Below are positions 55,229 through 62,913 of a stretch of 64,000 nt of DNA, in pieces. Position 1 is the stretch's first letter, and the number at the start of each line of letters is the position of its first letter. The stretch comes from DASQPR01 sp963797675 (GTDB lineage: Bacteria; Actinomycetota; Actinomycetes; Mycobacteriales; Micromonosporaceae): the NCBI GenBank assembly GCA_963797675.1, contig CAWCQQ010000006.1, forward strand, positions 1-64,000. Direction: 5' to 3'. Under the pieces are notes generated by a model, which did not search any database, was not told where the DNA came from, and worked only from the letters and a program-made list of their open reading frames with translations. The translations under genes were made by a program, and so were the position numbers.

Positions 55229-55274
55229 CGGGCGGTGTGGTCCCTGGCCCGAGAGCCGGAAACCACACCGCCCG
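55229..55274 (-). terminator. Terminator of the epoxide hydrolase gene
   Basis: CGGGCGGTGTGGT (55229-55241) pairs exactly with 55262-55274 over 13 bp, around a 20-base loop. It begins 14 bases after the stop on the minus strand. Confidence 0.75.
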
Positions 55275-55288
55275 CAATGATTCGTGGA

Positions 55289-56407
55289 CTACAGAGCCGT
55301 GACGAACGTACGGATATCCGCGACCAGCAGATCGGTCGCCTCGTGGGCCGCGTAGTGCCCGGACGCGTCGCGCGGGCCGCCGGCCGGGAGGCCGGCATCG
55401 TAGGAGTTCCAGCTGACGATGTTCTTGTGGTCGCGCTCGGCCAGCGGTCGGATCGACTGGAAGTCGTGCGCGAACATGGCGAGACCGGTCGGCGTCGTGG
55501 TCGGCTCGGCCGCCGGCGCCGCATGGGCGTTCTCGTAGTAGAAGCGCATCGCCGATCCGGCGGTGCCGGTGAGCCAGTAGATCGCGACGTTCGCGATCAC
55601 GAATTCGTCGTCCAGGCCCTCGCCCATCAGCTGTGCGTTCCACGCAAGCAGGCCGGTGGGGGAGTCGCTGATCGCGAATGCGAGGGACTGCGGCTGCTGG
55701 CTCTGCACCGCGTTGAACGAGAACATGTTCTCGTAGAACCACTGCAGCTTCTGCAGGGCCGCGTAATCGGTCGGCGTGAACGTCGCGAACTCCGCCGGAT
55801 CGCCGGACGGGAACGAGAAGAGCTGCGTGACGTGTACGCCCGCGACATGCTCCGGATCGACCCGGCCGACCTCCGGCGAGACCATCGATCCGGCGTCGTT
55901 GCCGGCCGCGATGTAACGCTCGTAGCCCAGCCGGCTCATCAACTCGGCCCAGGCGCTCGCGACCCGCTGGGTGTTCCAGCCGGCGCTGCGGGTCGGGCCG
56001 GAGAAGCCGTACCCGGGGAGCGACGGGATGACCAGGTGGAACGCGGGCTGGTCGGGCGCCGGGTTGGTCAGCGGCTCGATCAGGTCGAGGAATTCCACGA
56101 TCGATCCGGGCCATCCGTGGGTCAGGATCATCGGCGTCGCATCCGCACGGTCCGACCGGACGTGCAGGAAGTGGATGTCCTCGCCGTCCAGGTCGATAAC
56201 GAACTGCGGGTACGCGTTCAGCTGCGCCTCGAGTGCCCGCCAGTCGAACGTGTGCCGCCAGTAGTCGGCCAGGTGGCGTACCCGCTGGTTGGTCATGCCG
56301 TAGGACCCGTCGGCGCCGGGCAGTTCATCCGGCCAGATCGTCGCGTCCAGGCGGGCGGCCAGATCGTCGAGTTTCGCCTGCGAGACCTCGATGCGGTACG
56401 GGTTCAT
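55289..56407 (-). CDS. Epoxide hydrolase (EHN type)
   Basis: A 372-residue alpha/beta hydrolase with the N-terminal EHN domain (MNPYRIEVSQAKLDDLAARLDATIWPDE... YGMTNQRVRHLADYWRHTFDWRALEAQLNAYPQF). Oxyanion motif THGWPGSIVEFLD, nucleophile elbow AAGNDAGSMVSPEVG (Asp after Asn; the usual form is GGDWG), and terminal His in SGHYAAHEATDLLVADIR. Between the acid/His region there is a short extra segment, GLPAGGPRDAS. It opens epoxides to diols, probably in detoxification. It is divergent from a TetR gene with two shared operators. Confidence 0.9.
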   Translation of the reverse strand: MNPYRIEVSQAKLDDLAARLDATIWPDELPGADGSYGMTNQRVRHLADYWRHTFDWRALEAQLNAYPQFVIDLDGEDIHFLHVRSDRADATPMILTHGWPGSIVEFLDLIEPLTNPAPDQPAFHLVIPSLPGYGFSGPTRSAGWNTQRVASAWAELMSRLGYERYIAAGNDAGSMVSPEVGRVDPEHVAGVHVTQLFSFPSGDPAEFATFTPTDYAALQKLQWFYENMFSFNAVQSQQPQSLAFAISDSPTGLLAWNAQLMGEGLDDEFVIANVAIYWLTGTAGSAMRFYYENAHAAPAAEPTTTPTGLAMFAHDFQSIRPLAERDHKNIVSWNSYDAGLPAGGPRDASGHYAAHEATDLLVADIRTFVTAL

Positions 56408-56433
56408 GATCTGCTCCTAGCTAATTTTGGACC

Positions 56434-56481
56434 GGAATGCTTCGTTCCGTTTTAGCATAACAGAGCGGAACGATCCGTTCC
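56434..56481. promoter_or_regulatory. Two GGAAYG-N3-CGTTCC operators between epoxide hydrolase and TetR
   Basis: GGAATGCTTCGTTCC (56434-56448) and GGAACGATCCGTTCC (56467-56481) share 15-bp architecture; the second is a perfect palindrome. They lie 33 bp apart, three helix turns, between divergent genes. Confidence 0.85.
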
Positions 56482-56498
56482 AGTGATATCGTGAACTC

Positions 56499-57143
56499 AT
56501 GTCAGAAACTTCCGGACTCCCCGGCCGCCGTGGTCAAGCCGCCCGCAACGATGGCGTGATTCTGGCCGCCGCCCGTGACGTTTTCCTGGGTGATGCGAAG
56601 GCACCGATCTCGGCGGTCGCGGATCGGGCGGGCGTCGGGATCAGCGCGCTCTACCGCCGGTACGCCGGGAAGGAGGACCTGCTCCGCCGGCTGTGCCACG
56701 ACGGGCTGCTGCGTTATATCGCCGAAGCGGAGGCGGCCGCAGCCGACGTCGACGGATGGGACGCGTTCTGCGGATTCCTGCGCCGAATCGTCGATGCCGA
56801 CGTGCATTCGCTGACCGTACATCTGGCCGGCACGTTCACGCCGACCCCCGAGATGTACGCCGACACCACCCGCGCGAACGTGCTCGCCGGCGGCATCTTC
56901 GATCGCGCTCGGGCGAGCGGCCGCCTGCGGACGGACGCCGTCTTCGAGGACATCGGGCAGATCCTGGAGGCCTGCGCGGCGATCCGGGTGCCGGACGGCG
57001 ATCGGACGAAACAGTTACGGCAACGGCATCTGGCACTGCAACTCGACGGACTGAGCCAGAAGCACGGCACGGACCTGCCTGGTCCGCCACCGAACGCGGC
57101 CGACATGAGCTGGCGTTGGAGCAGCGCTGATCCAGGACGCTAA
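56499..57143 (+). CDS. TetR-family transcriptional regulator
   Basis: A 214-residue repressor. The N-terminal HTH is RGQAARNDGVILAAARDVFLGDAKAPISAVADRAGVGISALYRRYAGKEDLLRRLC, with the G-I-S-A-L-Y-R-R-Y recognition helix. The ligand domain (FCGFLRRIVDADVHSL...) follows the TetR_C pattern of SACE/Rv-type regulators. A long non-conserved C-terminal tail of about 30 residues ends SADPGR. It probably represses both the epoxide hydrolase gene and its own, through the two operators at 56434-56481. Confidence 0.9.
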   Translation: MSETSGLPGRRGQAARNDGVILAAARDVFLGDAKAPISAVADRAGVGISALYRRYAGKEDLLRRLCHDGLLRYIAEAEAAAADVDGWDAFCGFLRRIVDADVHSLTVHLAGTFTPTPEMYADTTRANVLAGGIFDRARASGRLRTDAVFEDIGQILEACAAIRVPDGDRTKQLRQRHLALQLDGLSQKHGTDLPGPPPNAADMSWRWSSADPGR

Positions 57144-57152
57144 CATCTCGCC

Positions 57153-58226
57153 ATGGTGACCACATTCGGCATTGTCGGCTCCGGCTGGCGCTCGGAGTTC
57201 TTCTGCCGCATCGCGCGTACGGTGCCCGACCAGATGCGTGTCGCCGGCGTCGTGACCCGGTCGGCCACGCGCGCCGCACGGATCGAGGACGAGTGGGACG
57301 TCACAGCGTTCACGTCGATCGACGCGTTGCTCCTGCACGAGCGCCCCGACTTCGTGATCGTGTCGGTGCCGTGGGACGCATCGCCGGGTGTGATCGCCGA
57401 TCTGGTCGCCAACGGCGTGAAGGTGCTCGGCGAAACGCCGCCCGCGCCGGACGCCGATGGCCTGCGCAAGCTCTGGTCGGAGGTCGGTACGAGCGGCCTC
57501 GTGCAGGTCGCGGAGCAGTATCTGCTGATGCCCGGCCACGCGGCTCGCCTGCGGATCGTCCAGGACGGCGTCATCGGCACGCCGACGTCCGTGCAGGTGT
57601 CCTCTACGCACATGTACCACGCGACGTCGCTGATCCGCGGTCTCCTCGACGTCGGATACGATCCGGCGACCGTCAACGCGCACGCGTTCACGGCGCCGCT
57701 CGCGGATCCGTTGTCGCCGCGCGGTTGGAGCGGCGACGACACCCCGAAGCCGGCCGCCACAACGCTCGCGACGATCGATTTCGACGGCCGGATGGGTCTC
57801 TACGACTTCACCGACAACCAGTGGTGGAATCCGTTGCGTGCCCGCCGGATCGTGGTCCGGGGCAGCCGCGGCGAGATTGTGGACGACACCGTGACCCGGC
57901 TGCTCGACCCGGAGACGCCGATCTCATCGACGCTCACCCGCCGCCAGACCGGCCACGACCTCAACCTCGAAGGCTTGGACCTCAAGCACATCAGCTTCGA
58001 CGGAACGATCGTCTACCGCAATCCGTTCCGCGGCAGCGGCATGTCCGACGACGACATCGCGGTCGCGGCGATCGTGGCGGAGACCGGTGCGTGGGCCCGT
58101 GATGAGGCTCCGGCACCGTACCCCCTCGCCTCTGCCTGCCAGGACCACCTGCTCGCGCTCGCGATCGACGCATCCGTGCGCAGCGGCGGACCGGTGGTTA
58201 CCGCGCGTGAGGCGTGGGCACGCTGA
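57153..58226 (+). CDS. Gfo/Idh/MocA-family oxidoreductase
   Basis: A 357-residue NAD(P)-dependent dehydrogenase starting MVTTFGIVGSGWRSEFFCRIARTVPDQMRVAGVVTR. The Rossmann motif is GIVGSGWRSEFF, the second-strand region gives VSVPWDASPGVIADLVANGVKVLGETPPAP (E-T-P in place of E-K-P), then VAEQYLLMPGHAARLRIV. Sugar or inositol derivatives are typical substrates. The E-K-P Lys is lost here, which may change catalysis. It starts 9 bases after the TetR stop and overlaps the convergent DUF4188 gene by 29 bases. Confidence 0.85.
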   Translation: MVTTFGIVGSGWRSEFFCRIARTVPDQMRVAGVVTRSATRAARIEDEWDVTAFTSIDALLLHERPDFVIVSVPWDASPGVIADLVANGVKVLGETPPAPDADGLRKLWSEVGTSGLVQVAEQYLLMPGHAARLRIVQDGVIGTPTSVQVSSTHMYHATSLIRGLLDVGYDPATVNAHAFTAPLADPLSPRGWSGDDTPKPAATTLATIDFDGRMGLYDFTDNQWWNPLRARRIVVRGSRGEIVDDTVTRLLDPETPISSTLTRRQTGHDLNLEGLDLKHISFDGTIVYRNPFRGSGMSDDDIAVAAIVAETGAWARDEAPAPYPLASACQDHLLALAIDASVRSGGPVVTAREAWAR

Positions 58227-58707
58227 CCCCGCTGTTGGTCGCGCGGCGATCGGCGGCCTGCCGGGTCGCGGCCGACAGCGGCAGGTATTCGCCGGCCTTC
58301 GCGAGCCCGAACTGCGGCATGTTGCCGTAGAGCACCTCGTAGGCACCGTCGCGCACGACGTAGGTCTCGTGCCAGATTCCGACATCGCCGCCATCGCCGA
58401 CGCTCTTGTAGAAGGCCTTCCACGCCGGCCGGTGGGTCAGCGCCGGGTCCTTCGCGAACGCTTCCAACTGCTCGACGCTGCGCCAATACTGCACGACCAG
58501 CGGCCCGCTCGGCCCCACCCAGGTGTGGAAGCCGAGGAGTCCCAGCTCCTTGCGCTTGGAGAGTTCGCGCAGCATCGGGCCCATCGCGGCCGCGATCGGG
58601 ATCCACTTGTGCAGCTTCCAGGGCTTGTTGATGCGCATACCGATCAGGAAGACCACGAAGTCGCCGTCGATGTGCGAGGTCATGCGGCCCGGTGTCACGT
58701 GTGCCAT
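58198..58707 (-). CDS. DUF4188 family protein (monooxygenase-like)
   Basis: A 169-residue protein, MAHVTPGRMTSHIDGDFVVFLIGMRINKPWKLHKWIPIAAAMGPMLRELSKRK. The motifs FLIGMRINxxWKxHKWxPxAxAMxxMLREL and VQYWRSVEQLEAFAKDP...HRPAWKAFYK define DUF4188, a dimeric alpha/beta-barrel-like family related to phenylacetaldoxime dehydratase. It has been linked to fluorinated or aldoxime substrates in a few cases only. It is divergent from a MerR gene with two operators, so it is the presumed target. Confidence 0.88.
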   Translation of the reverse strand: MAHVTPGRMTSHIDGDFVVFLIGMRINKPWKLHKWIPIAAAMGPMLRELSKRKELGLLGFHTWVGPSGPLVVQYWRSVEQLEAFAKDPALTHRPAWKAFYKSVGDGGDVGIWHETYVVRDGAYEVLYGNMPQFGLAKAGEYLPLSAATRQAADRRATNSGVSVPTPHAR

Positions 58708-58729
58708 GTCCGACTCCCAGTGCTCAGTT

Positions 58730-58770
58730 ATGGATAGTTACGCTATCCATTAGTAGATAGCTACACTATC
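58730..58770. promoter_or_regulatory. Two GATAG-N5-CTATC operators between DUF4188 and MerR
   Basis: GATAGTTACGCTATC (58733-58747, extended to ATGGATAG/CTATCCAT at 58730-58750) and GATAGCTACACTATC (58756-58770) differ only at two central bases. They are 23 bp apart in the divergent promoter region. Confidence 0.87.
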
Positions 58771-58816
58771 CATCTAACCTGGAAAGATCACAACCCAGAT
58801 CGAGAGGTACGCCGCG

Positions 58817-59452
58817 ATGCGCATCGGTGAACTCAGTCAGCGCAGCGGCGTGCCCATCCCCACCATCAAGTACTACCTGCGCGAACGTCTCCTCGCGCCC
58901 GGAACGGCCACGGCCGCGAATCAGGCCGACTACGGCGAAGATCACATCCGACGGCTGCGCCTGATCCGCGCGCTGATCGATGTTGGCGGCGTCTCGGTCG
59001 CGTCCGCCCGCGACGTCGTCGATGCGCTCGGGCGCAGCGACGTCGAGCCGCATGATCTGCTCGGCATCGCTCATCACGCCGTCACGCCGTCCCGTCAGCC
59101 GGACCGTGGCACGCCCGCGTGGGGGCAAGCCCGGGCCGAGGCGGAGCGGCTCATCGCGTCCCGCGGCTGGCACGTGGATCCGAACGCAATCGCGCTCAAT
59201 CAGCTCGCCGACGTGCTGTACGCGCTGCGGTCCCTCGACGTCACCGAGGTCCTCGGTAGCCTCGACGCGTACGCCGACAGTGCTCAGCAGGTGGCGCGGT
59301 TCGAAGTCGAGAGCGTGATCGCACGTCGTGACCCGGTCCGCATGCTCGAACTCGTCGTGCTCGGCACGGTGCTGGGGGAGGCCCTGTTCGGCGCGCTGCG
59401 GCTGCTGGCCCACGAGCACGAGAGCGCGATCCAACTGGGCGCCGACCGCTGA
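58817..59452 (+). CDS. MerR-family transcriptional regulator
   Basis: A 211-residue regulator, MRIGELSQRSGVPIPTIKYYLRERLLAPGTATAANQADYGEDHIRRLRLIRALIDVGGVSV. This is a MerR winged HTH with a coiled dimerisation helix. The C-terminal domain of about 120 residues (LNQLADVLYALRSLDVTEVLGSLDAYA) is helical, TetR-like in composition, and has no Cys cluster, so metals are unlikely ligands. AGAGGTACGCC precedes the ATG. With its paired operators it likely controls itself and the DUF4188 gene. Confidence 0.9.
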   Translation: MRIGELSQRSGVPIPTIKYYLRERLLAPGTATAANQADYGEDHIRRLRLIRALIDVGGVSVASARDVVDALGRSDVEPHDLLGIAHHAVTPSRQPDRGTPAWGQARAEAERLIASRGWHVDPNAIALNQLADVLYALRSLDVTEVLGSLDAYADSAQQVARFEVESVIARRDPVRMLELVVLGTVLGEALFGALRLLAHEHESAIQLGADR

Positions 59453-59480
59453 TCGGTGCGACCGACGGGCAGCGGGCCTC

Positions 59481-60434
59481 TCAACCGGCCGTGAACTGCC
59501 GCCGCAGCCAGTAGAGGTCGTTCGCCCGTGCGGCGTCGCTGGCGGACTCGTCGAGGATGCTCGCGATGGAGAGCGTGGCATCGTCCAGCGTACGTTCGTG
59601 GACGTAGTAGGACAGAACGTCGGCGTTGATCGTATGCGGGCCGTACCCGGCGAGGAATCGGGACCGTCGGTGGTCGGTGAACGGCTGGTCACCGAAGCCG
59701 GGGCTGAGCACGAACATCAGGTCGCGCTCCGGCGGCGCCAGCATCGGTGCATCCCAGTCCACGACCGACAGCGAGCCGTCCGGCCCGACCATCACGTTGC
59801 CCGGATGGATGTCGGTATGGCAGACCACGACGGGCAGGTCCGCGTCGATGGCGCGTTGTGCCAGGTCGAGCGTACGGGCGGCCATCTCGTCGATGGTGGC
59901 GCGGTGCTGGTCCACGAAACGGGCCAGGGCTCGGCCGATCTCGTCCGTACCGGCCGGGACGCTGATGCCGGCCGCCGCACGATGAGCCGCATCGGCGGCG
60001 TACGACTCGGTCGGGAGCAGGCCGTCCGGGACCGTCGACGCGTGCAGCCGTCGCAGAAACGTCCCGTGCTCGAACCACTGCCGATCGGTGAAGCCGGACG
60101 CCCATGCGCTGGTGCCCTCCACGTACGGGTAGAGGAGCAGGTGGAATCCGTCCGCCTCGCGCCACGGCCGCTGGTCGTGCGGCGGGATCGGTGCGACCAC
60201 CTCGCGGAGGCCCTGATCGTGCAGGAGCTGTGGCAGCCGGATCGACGCGAGGGCCGGCCTACCCCGCCGTACCTTCAGGAAGAATTGTTCGCCGGTATCG
60301 GCGTCGGCCCGGTATGCCCATGCCTGAACATCGAGTCCGAGGGGCAGGAACGTGACGCTGGCCAGCGCGACACCCCAGCCGGTCCGGACGGCGTCGATCA
60401 GCACGGTGTCGTCGATCGTCGGCTTGTCCAGCAC
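59481..60434 (-). CDS. Aminoglycoside phosphotransferase-fold protein, APH(9)-like
   Basis: A 317-residue kinase-fold protein from GTG 60434 (VLDKPTIDDTVLIDAVRTGWGV). The N-lobe has VTFLPLGLDVQAWAYRADADTGEQFFLKVRRG with the ATP-binding Lys; the catalytic loop is VVVCHTDIHPGNVMVG and the metal Asp is in LSVVDWDAPMLAPPERDLMF. The N-lobe pattern 'FLPLG.D....VYR' is that of spectinomycin phosphotransferase APH(9). Resistance to spectinomycin is possible but not demonstrated; many such kinases act on small metabolites. It is divergent from the epimerase at 60492. Confidence 0.85.
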   Translation of the reverse strand: MLDKPTIDDTVLIDAVRTGWGVALASVTFLPLGLDVQAWAYRADADTGEQFFLKVRRGRPALASIRLPQLLHDQGLREVVAPIPPHDQRPWREADGFHLLLYPYVEGTSAWASGFTDRQWFEHGTFLRRLHASTVPDGLLPTESYAADAAHRAAAGISVPAGTDEIGRALARFVDQHRATIDEMAARTLDLAQRAIDADLPVVVCHTDIHPGNVMVGPDGSLSVVDWDAPMLAPPERDLMFVLSPGFGDQPFTDHRRSRFLAGYGPHTINADVLSYYVHERTLDDATLSIASILDESASDAARANDLYWLRRQFTAG

Positions 60435-60491
60435 GCCACGAGCGTGCCAGAGGCGGCAGCCGACGATCAAGCGAGTTCTAGACTCTCGGTC

Positions 60492-61352
60492 ATGAGTCGA
60501 GTCGTGGTCACCGGTGGCAGTGGAAAGCTGGGCGGTGCGGTCCTCACCGACCTCGTCGCGCATGGATGGGACGTACACAACGTCGATCTCCTGCCGCCAC
60601 GGGACCCGAGTGGTCTGGGGCCGGTCTGCCCGTACACCCAGATTGATCTGACCGACTACGGGCAGACGCTGGAAGCGCTGATGGGCATCGACGCGCGGTA
60701 CGCCGGCGTGGACGCGGTCGTGCATCTGGCGGCGATCCCGGCACCGGGACTGACCGCGAACGCGGCCGTCTTCGACAACAACATGGTCTCGACCTACAAC
60801 GTGTTCGCGGCCGCGCGTGCGGCGGGCATCCGCAACGTGGTCTGGGCGTCCAGCGAGACCGTGCTCGGGTTGCCGTTCGAGACGCCGCCGCCGTACGCGC
60901 CGGTGGACGAGGGCTACGAGGGCCGCCCGGAGACGTCGTACTCGCTCAGCAAGTATCTCGGCGAGAAGCTGGCCGAGCAGGTCTGCCGCCAGGTGCCGGG
61001 CATGAAGATCTACGGGCTGCGGTTCTCGAACGTGATGCTGCCGTCGGACTATGCGGCATTTCCCGGATACAACGCCGATCCGAGTTCGCGATCGTGGAAC
61101 CTGTGGGGTTACATCGACGCGCGCGACGGCGCACAGGCCGTGCGCAAAGCGTTGGAGCACAACGGAACCGGCGCGGACGTGTTCGTCATCGCGAACGCGG
61201 ACACCGTGATGTCGACGCCGTCCGCGCAGTTGATGGCCGAGTTGTTCCCCGGCGTACCGGTGACGAAGGACCTGGGAAAGCACGAGACGTTGCTGTCGAT
61301 CGACAAGGCTCGGCGCGTGCTCGGCTACGAACCGGAGTTCAGCTGGCGCTGA
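60492..61352 (+). CDS. NAD(P)-dependent epimerase/dehydratase (extended SDR)
   Basis: A 286-residue extended short-chain dehydrogenase, MSRVVVTGGSGKLGGAVLTDLVAHGWDVHNVDL. The cofactor motif is TGGSGKLGG, then LAAIPAPG, catalytic Ser in VWASSETVLGLPF and the Y-x-x-x-K in TSYSLSKYLGEKLAEQV. The region GLRFSNVM is typical of uronate dehydrogenase-like or UDP-sugar epimerases. A real sugar epimerase would be about 30 residues longer. The substrate may be a uronic acid or sugar. It converges with 27 bases spacing on a Gfo/Idh/MocA gene. Confidence 0.88.
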   Translation: MSRVVVTGGSGKLGGAVLTDLVAHGWDVHNVDLLPPRDPSGLGPVCPYTQIDLTDYGQTLEALMGIDARYAGVDAVVHLAAIPAPGLTANAAVFDNNMVSTYNVFAAARAAGIRNVVWASSETVLGLPFETPPPYAPVDEGYEGRPETSYSLSKYLGEKLAEQVCRQVPGMKIYGLRFSNVMLPSDYAAFPGYNADPSSRSWNLWGYIDARDGAQAVRKALEHNGTGADVFVIANADTVMSTPSAQLMAELFPGVPVTKDLGKHETLLSIDKARRVLGYEPEFSWR

Positions 61353-61379
61353 GCTGCGACGGCCGGGCGGCGGATGGTT

Positions 61380-62369
61380 TCAGGGCCGCAACGGCAGGCC
61401 GGCGGCGGTGTACGCGGCGTCGATCACCGACATGGTCGCGACCGAATCGGCCGGCGGCGTGAGATTCGTCGGCTCGCCGCGGGTCGCGGCCAGGAAGGCG
61501 CGCATCTGATGCGTGTACGAGCTGCCGCCGGCCACCTTCTCGGTCCGCCGTACGCCGTCGACCCGAACGGACAGCCGGTGGTAATACTGCGGCGCGACGA
61601 AGTTGAGGACGCGCATCACGCCCCGATCACCGACGACGCGGACGGACACGTTGAGCAGCGATGCCGACCACATCGACGCGCGTACGCGGCCGGTCGCACC
61701 GCCCGGATAGGCGAGTTCGATCGTCATCGCTCGATCGACCCGGGAATCGCGGCGCAGCGGCAATGCGTTGGCGCCGGTAACCTCCGGTTCACCCGGCCCG
61801 AACGTACGCGCGGCGTGCACTGCGTAGCAGCCGGCGTCCATCAGCGCGCCGCCGGCCAGGTCGTACTGGTAGCGGATGTCGGAGAACCGTGGCAGCGGGA
61901 TGCACATCGCGGTCTCGACGTGCCGGATCGTACCCAGCTCGGACCGGACGATCTCGATCATCCGAGCCGCCAGCGGGTGATAGCGGTAGTGGAACGCCTC
62001 CATCACGGTCACCGGCGTCGCCGTATCGGCGATGATCGCGGCCTGCGCGGCGTTCGCGGTGAACGGCTTCTCGCACAGCACGTGCTTGCCGGCGCCGATC
62101 GCGGCCAGAACCCACGGCGAGTGCAGCCCGTTCGGCAGCGGGATGTAGACCGCGTCGATGTCGGGATCGTTGATGATCGCGCCATAGTCGTCGAGGACGC
62201 GGGGGATCCCGTGCGTGGCCGCGAACCGGGCCGCCCTCGCCGGCGATCGGGCGGCTACCGCGGTCACCGTCACACCGTCGACGGCGCGGGCCGGTTTGAT
62301 GAGCGCGTTCGGTGCGATCCGGGCGGCGCCGAGGCATCCGATCCGGAGTTCGCCGGTGCTCAATGCCAC
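61380..62369 (-). CDS. Gfo/Idh/MocA-family oxidoreductase
   Basis: A 329-residue sugar dehydrogenase-like enzyme, MALSTGELRIGCLGAARIAPNALIKPARAVDGVTVTAVAAR. It has the Rossmann motif GCLGAARIAPNAL, AVYIPLPNGLHSPWVLAAIGAGKHVLCEKPF with the canonical E-K-P, and the catalytic block GGALMDAGCYAVHAARTF (D and Y/H). This pattern fits the D-xylose/1,5-anhydrofructose reductase branch. It overlaps the PemK-like gene by 10 bases, so both are in one operon behind the alditol oxidase. Confidence 0.9.
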   Translation of the reverse strand: MALSTGELRIGCLGAARIAPNALIKPARAVDGVTVTAVAARSPARAARFAATHGIPRVLDDYGAIINDPDIDAVYIPLPNGLHSPWVLAAIGAGKHVLCEKPFTANAAQAAIIADTATPVTVMEAFHYRYHPLAARMIEIVRSELGTIRHVETAMCIPLPRFSDIRYQYDLAGGALMDAGCYAVHAARTFGPGEPEVTGANALPLRRDSRVDRAMTIELAYPGGATGRVRASMWSASLLNVSVRVVGDRGVMRVLNFVAPQYYHRLSVRVDGVRRTEKVAGGSSYTHQMRAFLAATRGEPTNLTPPADSVATMSVIDAAYTAAGLPLRP

Positions 62370-62893
62370 CCGTACCCGCCGCGCAGTGTCGCTGCGATGC
62401 CGTCGAACCGGGCGCGATCGAGGATCGCGCCCTCACGGCGGACCAGCTCCTCGTGCACCTCCAGGACGCGATCGAGCCGCAGCCAGCTCGGCCGGTGCTG
62501 GCCGTCCCAGTCGCCGGACCCGAGCGCGAGCCAGTTGTGCTGGCCGTCGCGCTTCGATTCGCTGGACAGCATCAAGCCGAGCAGCAGCTTGCCATCGCGG
62601 CCGACGACCAACACCGGCCGGTCCTTGCCCTGGCCGTCGTTCTCCTCGAACGGAACCCAGGTCCACACGATCTCGCCGGGATCGGCTTGTCCGTCGAGTT
62701 TCGGCGCGTACTCGAGGTGCTTGCCGCGAGGCGCGGGCACGTTCAGCTGCCTCGCCGGCGGCTTTCCGCTCGGATGCGGCGGCGCCGGTACGCCGGCCGG
62801 TGCGGTCGACGGCCGTGCCGGTGCGGTCGATGGACGTGCCGGTGCGGGTGCGTTGCCGAGGCGGGAAAGCCAGGCCTTGAAGCGGTTCACCAT
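62360..62893 (-). CDS. PemK/MazF-like protein with a Pro/Ala-rich linker
   Basis: A 177-residue protein. MVNRFKAWLSRLGNAPAP is followed by a repetitive linker (ARPSTAP units, about 15-45). The C-terminal 125 residues contain GEIVWTWVPFEENDGQGKDRPVLVVGRDG, a PemK/MazF-type SH3-like barrel in which KDRPVLVV is the conserved strand and loop. No antitoxin gene flanks it, so it need not be a toxin; related actinobacterial 'type II TA system PemK/MazF' proteins often stand alone. GTG 62902 would add three residues. Coupled to the downstream dehydrogenase. Confidence 0.8.
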   Translation of the reverse strand: MVNRFKAWLSRLGNAPAPARPSTAPARPSTAPAGVPAPPHPSGKPPARQLNVPAPRGKHLEYAPKLDGQADPGEIVWTWVPFEENDGQGKDRPVLVVGRDGKLLLGLMLSSESKRDGQHNWLALGSGDWDGQHRPSWLRLDRVLEVHEELVRREGAILDRARFDGIAATLRGGYGWH

Positions 62894-62913
62894 GGATGCC
62901 ACGAGACGACACG

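Noticed and set aside
55028..55302. Small open frames between codB and the epoxide hydrolase
   Set aside because: No ribosome site, no conserved pattern, and overlapping frames on both strands; treated as spacer with a terminator.
59481..60434. Confident call of spectinomycin resistance
   Set aside because: Only the kinase fold and an APH(9)-like N-lobe can be seen; many homologues are not resistance enzymes.
62770..62850. GC-rich short tandem repeats as a regulatory array
   Set aside because: They encode the ARPSTAP linker of the PemK-like protein in frame.
62360..62893. Complete toxin-antitoxin module
   Set aside because: No small antitoxin gene exists on either side; the neighbours are oxidoreductases.
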